From positions 1-50,840 of the forward strand of contig JAKFFO010000217.1 of assembly GCA_036675035.1 (NCBI GenBank): a DNA stretch of 50,840 nt, given 5' to 3'. Origin of the DNA: MESE01 sp036675035. GTDB lineage: Bacteria; Pseudomonadota; Gammaproteobacteria; Burkholderiales; Burkholderiaceae_D. A program made the translations under genes and the position numbers. Position 1 is the first letter of the stretch; each line of letters begins with the position of its first letter. Positions 48,796 to 50,840 of the stretch are shown one piece after another. Under the pieces are notes generated by a model that had not been told where the DNA came from, searched no databases, and saw nothing but the letters and a program-made list of their open reading frames with translations.

Positions 48796-50829
48796 CTAAA
48801 AGCCGGCAGCGAGTTCTGCACCTTCTCGTATCGCGCGCTTCGCGTCCAGTTCCGCCGCCAGCGCAGCACCACCGATCAGATGAAAGCGCGATCGGCTGGC
48901 GTCTTGCGGCGGCGGCATCAGTTCGGATAGCGAATCCTGGCCGGCACAGATGATTACATTTTCGACTTGCAGCAGGCGCGGTACGCCACCGGCAGTGATA
49001 TGCAATCCGTGATCGTCGATCTTCAGATATTCGACACCGGCCAGCATCTCGACTCCCTTGCGCAGCAAGGTCGCGCGGTGCACCCAGCCGGTGGTTTTGC
49101 CAAGGGATGAACCAGGCTTCGAGCTCTTGCGCTGCAGCAAAAAGATTTCCCGTACCGGCGTTTCGGACGCAGCCGGTAACAAGCCGCCATTGGTGCGCGC
49201 ATTCAGGTCCACCCCCCATTCCTGCATCCAGTGCTGCAGTGGGACCGGCAGCGCTACCTGTGGGTCATGCGACAGATATTCCGCGACATCGAAACCGATT
49301 CCCCCGGCACCGATAATCGCCACCCGCGGACCGACCGGCGCATTGTTTCGCAACAGGTCGAGGTAAGACAGTACCTTGGAATGCCCGATGCCTTCGATCT
49401 TCGGCGTGCGCGGCACGATGCCGGCCGCAACGACGATTTCGTCATAGCCTTGTTCAGACAGCTCATCGCGCGTCACGCGCCGGTTCAACACCAGCTTCAC
49501 GCCGGTGACGTCGAGCCGGCGCGCGAAATAGCGCAGCGTTTCACTGAATTCTTCCTTGCCCGGAATCCGCATTGCGTAATTGAACTGCCCGCCGATCCGG
49601 GCGTCGGCTTCGAACAGGGTCACATCATGCCCGCATTCGGCGGCAACCGTCGCTGCCGACAATCCGGCAGGACCGGCGCCGACTACGGCAATGCGCTTCC
49701 TGTTCGCCGTCTGCCGGTACACCAGTTCGGTCTCATGACCGGCACGCGGATTGACCAGGCAGCTGGCGCGCTTGTTGGCAAAGGTATGGTCGAGGCACGC
49801 CTGATTGCAGGCGATGCACGTGTTGATTTCATCGACGCGGCCGGTCGAAACCTTGTTGACGAAATCGGGATCGGCCAGGAACGGCCGCGCCATCGATACC
49901 AGGTCCGCATCGCCGCTTGCGATGATGTCTTCGGCCTCGTCCGGCATATTGATGCGGTTCGATGCGACTACCGGAATCGATATTTCCTTGCGCAGGCGCC
50001 CGGACAGGCTTCGGAATGCGGCGCGCGGTACCGATGTGACAATTGTCGGTACACGTGCCTCGTGCCAGCCGACGCCGGTGTTGATCATCGTGGCGCCGGC
50101 CTGTTCGAGCGCCTTCGCAACCGCAACCACGTCATCCCAGGTATTGCCGCCTTCGACCAGGTCCAGTAAAGAGTGACGGTACATGATGATGAAGTCAGTA
50201 CCTGCTTCAGCACGCACCTGGCGCACGATTTCAACCGGCAGCCGCATCCGGTTTTCGATCGCACCACCCCATCGGTCCTGCCGCAAGTTGGTGCGCGCAC
50301 ACAGGAACTGGTTAAGCAGATAACCCTCGCTGCCCATGATTTCAACGCCGTCGTAACCAGCCCGTTTGGCGAGGCGCGCGCAGCGCACATAGTCCGCGAT
50401 AGTGCGCAGTATTCCATTTTCGGTCAGCGCCCGCGGTCTGAACGGCGAGATCGGCGATTTGACCGCAGACGCCGACACGACGAACGGCTGGTAACCGTAA
50501 CGGCCGGCGTGCAGGATTTGCATTGCAATCTTGCCGCCTTCTTCATGTACCGCATCGGTCACGCGGCGGTGATTGCGGACGTCAAAAACATTATTGACGG
50601 TGCCACCGAAAGGCAGCAGCCACCCTTGTCGATTCGGCGAAATGCCGCCCGTCACGATCAGGCCGACGCAGCCGCGCGCGCGCTCGCGAAAGTAGGCGGC
50701 CAGTTTTGGGTAGTTGTAGAACCGGTCTTCCAGACCGGTATGCATGGAGCCCATGATGACGCGGTTGCGCAGGGAAGTGAAACCGAGGTCCAGCGGCGCC
50801 AACAAGTGCGCGTAATTTTGACTGGTCAT
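48796..50829 (-). CDS. fadH: 2,4-dienoyl-CoA reductase (FadH-type)
   Basis: A 677-residue flavin/iron-sulfur enzyme with the full FadH layout. An old-yellow-enzyme TIM barrel (1-340) carries Tyr170 (SEGYLLNQF) and His256 (GVGWHEARVP), equivalent to the catalytic Tyr and His of the E. coli enzyme. A [4Fe-4S] site follows (Cys338, Cys341, Cys345, Cys357). The FAD domain has VVGAGPAG (382-389) and a second dinucleotide motif IIGAGGIG follows. It reduces 2,4-dienoyl-CoA with NADPH during beta-oxidation of unsaturated fatty acids. The gene is complete; its ATG is 11 bases from the window edge. Confidence 0.94.
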   Translation of the reverse strand: MTSQNYAHLLAPLDLGFTSLRNRVIMGSMHTGLEDRFYNYPKLAAYFRERARGCVGLIVTGGISPNRQGWLLPFGGTVNNVFDVRNHRRVTDAVHEEGGKIAMQILHAGRYGYQPFVVSASAVKSPISPFRPRALTENGILRTIADYVRCARLAKRAGYDGVEIMGSEGYLLNQFLCARTNLRQDRWGGAIENRMRLPVEIVRQVRAEAGTDFIIMYRHSLLDLVEGGNTWDDVVAVAKALEQAGATMINTGVGWHEARVPTIVTSVPRAAFRSLSGRLRKEISIPVVASNRINMPDEAEDIIASGDADLVSMARPFLADPDFVNKVSTGRVDEINTCIACNQACLDHTFANKRASCLVNPRAGHETELVYRQTANRKRIAVVGAGPAGLSAATVAAECGHDVTLFEADARIGGQFNYAMRIPGKEEFSETLRYFARRLDVTGVKLVLNRRVTRDELSEQGYDEIVVAAGIVPRTPKIEGIGHSKVLSYLDLLRNNAPVGPRVAIIGAGGIGFDVAEYLSHDPQVALPVPLQHWMQEWGVDLNARTNGGLLPAASETPVREIFLLQRKSSKPGSSLGKTTGWVHRATLLRKGVEMLAGVEYLKIDDHGLHITAGGVPRLLQVENVIICAGQDSLSELMPPPQDASRSRFHLIGGAALAAELDAKRAIREGAELAAGF

Positions 50830-50840
50830 ATTTAACTGGC

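Noticed and set aside
1..50840. CRISPR array, insertion sequence or rRNA
   Set aside because: No regularly spaced direct repeats, no transposase-like reading frame with terminal repeats, and no rRNA signature were found on reading both strands.

Overview
This 50.8 kb, GC-rich window looks like chromosome of a metabolically versatile betaproteobacterium, most likely Burkholderiales and perhaps near Oxalobacteraceae. That placement is an inference from gene content: three TRAP transport systems, CaiB/BaiF and PcaIJ-type CoA transferases, many acyl-CoA dehydrogenases and SDRs, a diheme c-type cytochrome and a YqjD/YqjE pair. No insertion sequence, integrase, phage structural gene or CRISPR array was seen. 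The left 41 kb is catabolic gene clusters and the right 9 kb is housekeeping and envelope genes.

(1) 658-6502, minus strand: a CitE-like lyase, MmgE/PrpD protein, CaiB/BaiF CoA transferase, acyl-CoA dehydrogenase and hot-dog hydratase. This is the gene set of the itaconate degradation locus known from Pseudomonas aeruginosa (activation to itaconyl-CoA, hydration to citramalyl-CoA, cleavage to acetyl-CoA and pyruvate), rearranged and without the glyoxalase-fold gene. (2) 7428-17595, minus strand: LysR regulator, TAXI-type TRAP binding protein and fused TRAP permease, a PcaIJ-type 3-oxoacid CoA transferase, a second multi-pass permease, an AidB-like acyl-CoA dehydrogenase and an SDR. Together they suggest uptake, CoA activation and oxidation of an organic acid. 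(3) 19083-26540, plus strand: acyl-CoA ligase, DUF35 zinc-ribbon protein, a thiolase-fold protein without the catalytic cysteines, an SDR, a double-length acyl-CoA dehydrogenase and a PaaG-like crotonase. This resembles the aldolytic side-chain beta-oxidation machinery of steroid degraders. A TGAAAC-N4-GTTTCA palindrome lies upstream.

(4) 28999-41301: a cluster built around one DctQM TRAP permease, two closely related DctP binding proteins, three SDRs with an unusual expanded nucleotide-binding loop, two carboxymuconolactone-decarboxylase-like proteins, a RutE-like nitroreductase, a LacI regulator and an amidohydrolase followed by a MarR regulator. Two copies of a 15-bp sequence (GAAAACGTTTTTATA, plus strand), LacI-operator-like and overlapping a TATAAA box, lie upstream of dctP2 and of dctQM. 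The substrate cannot be read from sequence; this is the best candidate for an undescribed pathway.

(5) 42105-50829: tRNA-Arg(CCG), a membrane-anchored diheme cytochrome c, a shared terminator, an OmpA-type lipoprotein, a YqjD/YqjE/small-protein operon, a lipoamide-dehydrogenase-like flavoprotein with a CxxC tail, a YdcF-like protein, a TonB-C-like lipoprotein and 2,4-dienoyl-CoA reductase (FadH). A dispersed GC-rich hairpin repeat occurs in four intergenic gaps, three of them in or beside the itaconate-type cluster.
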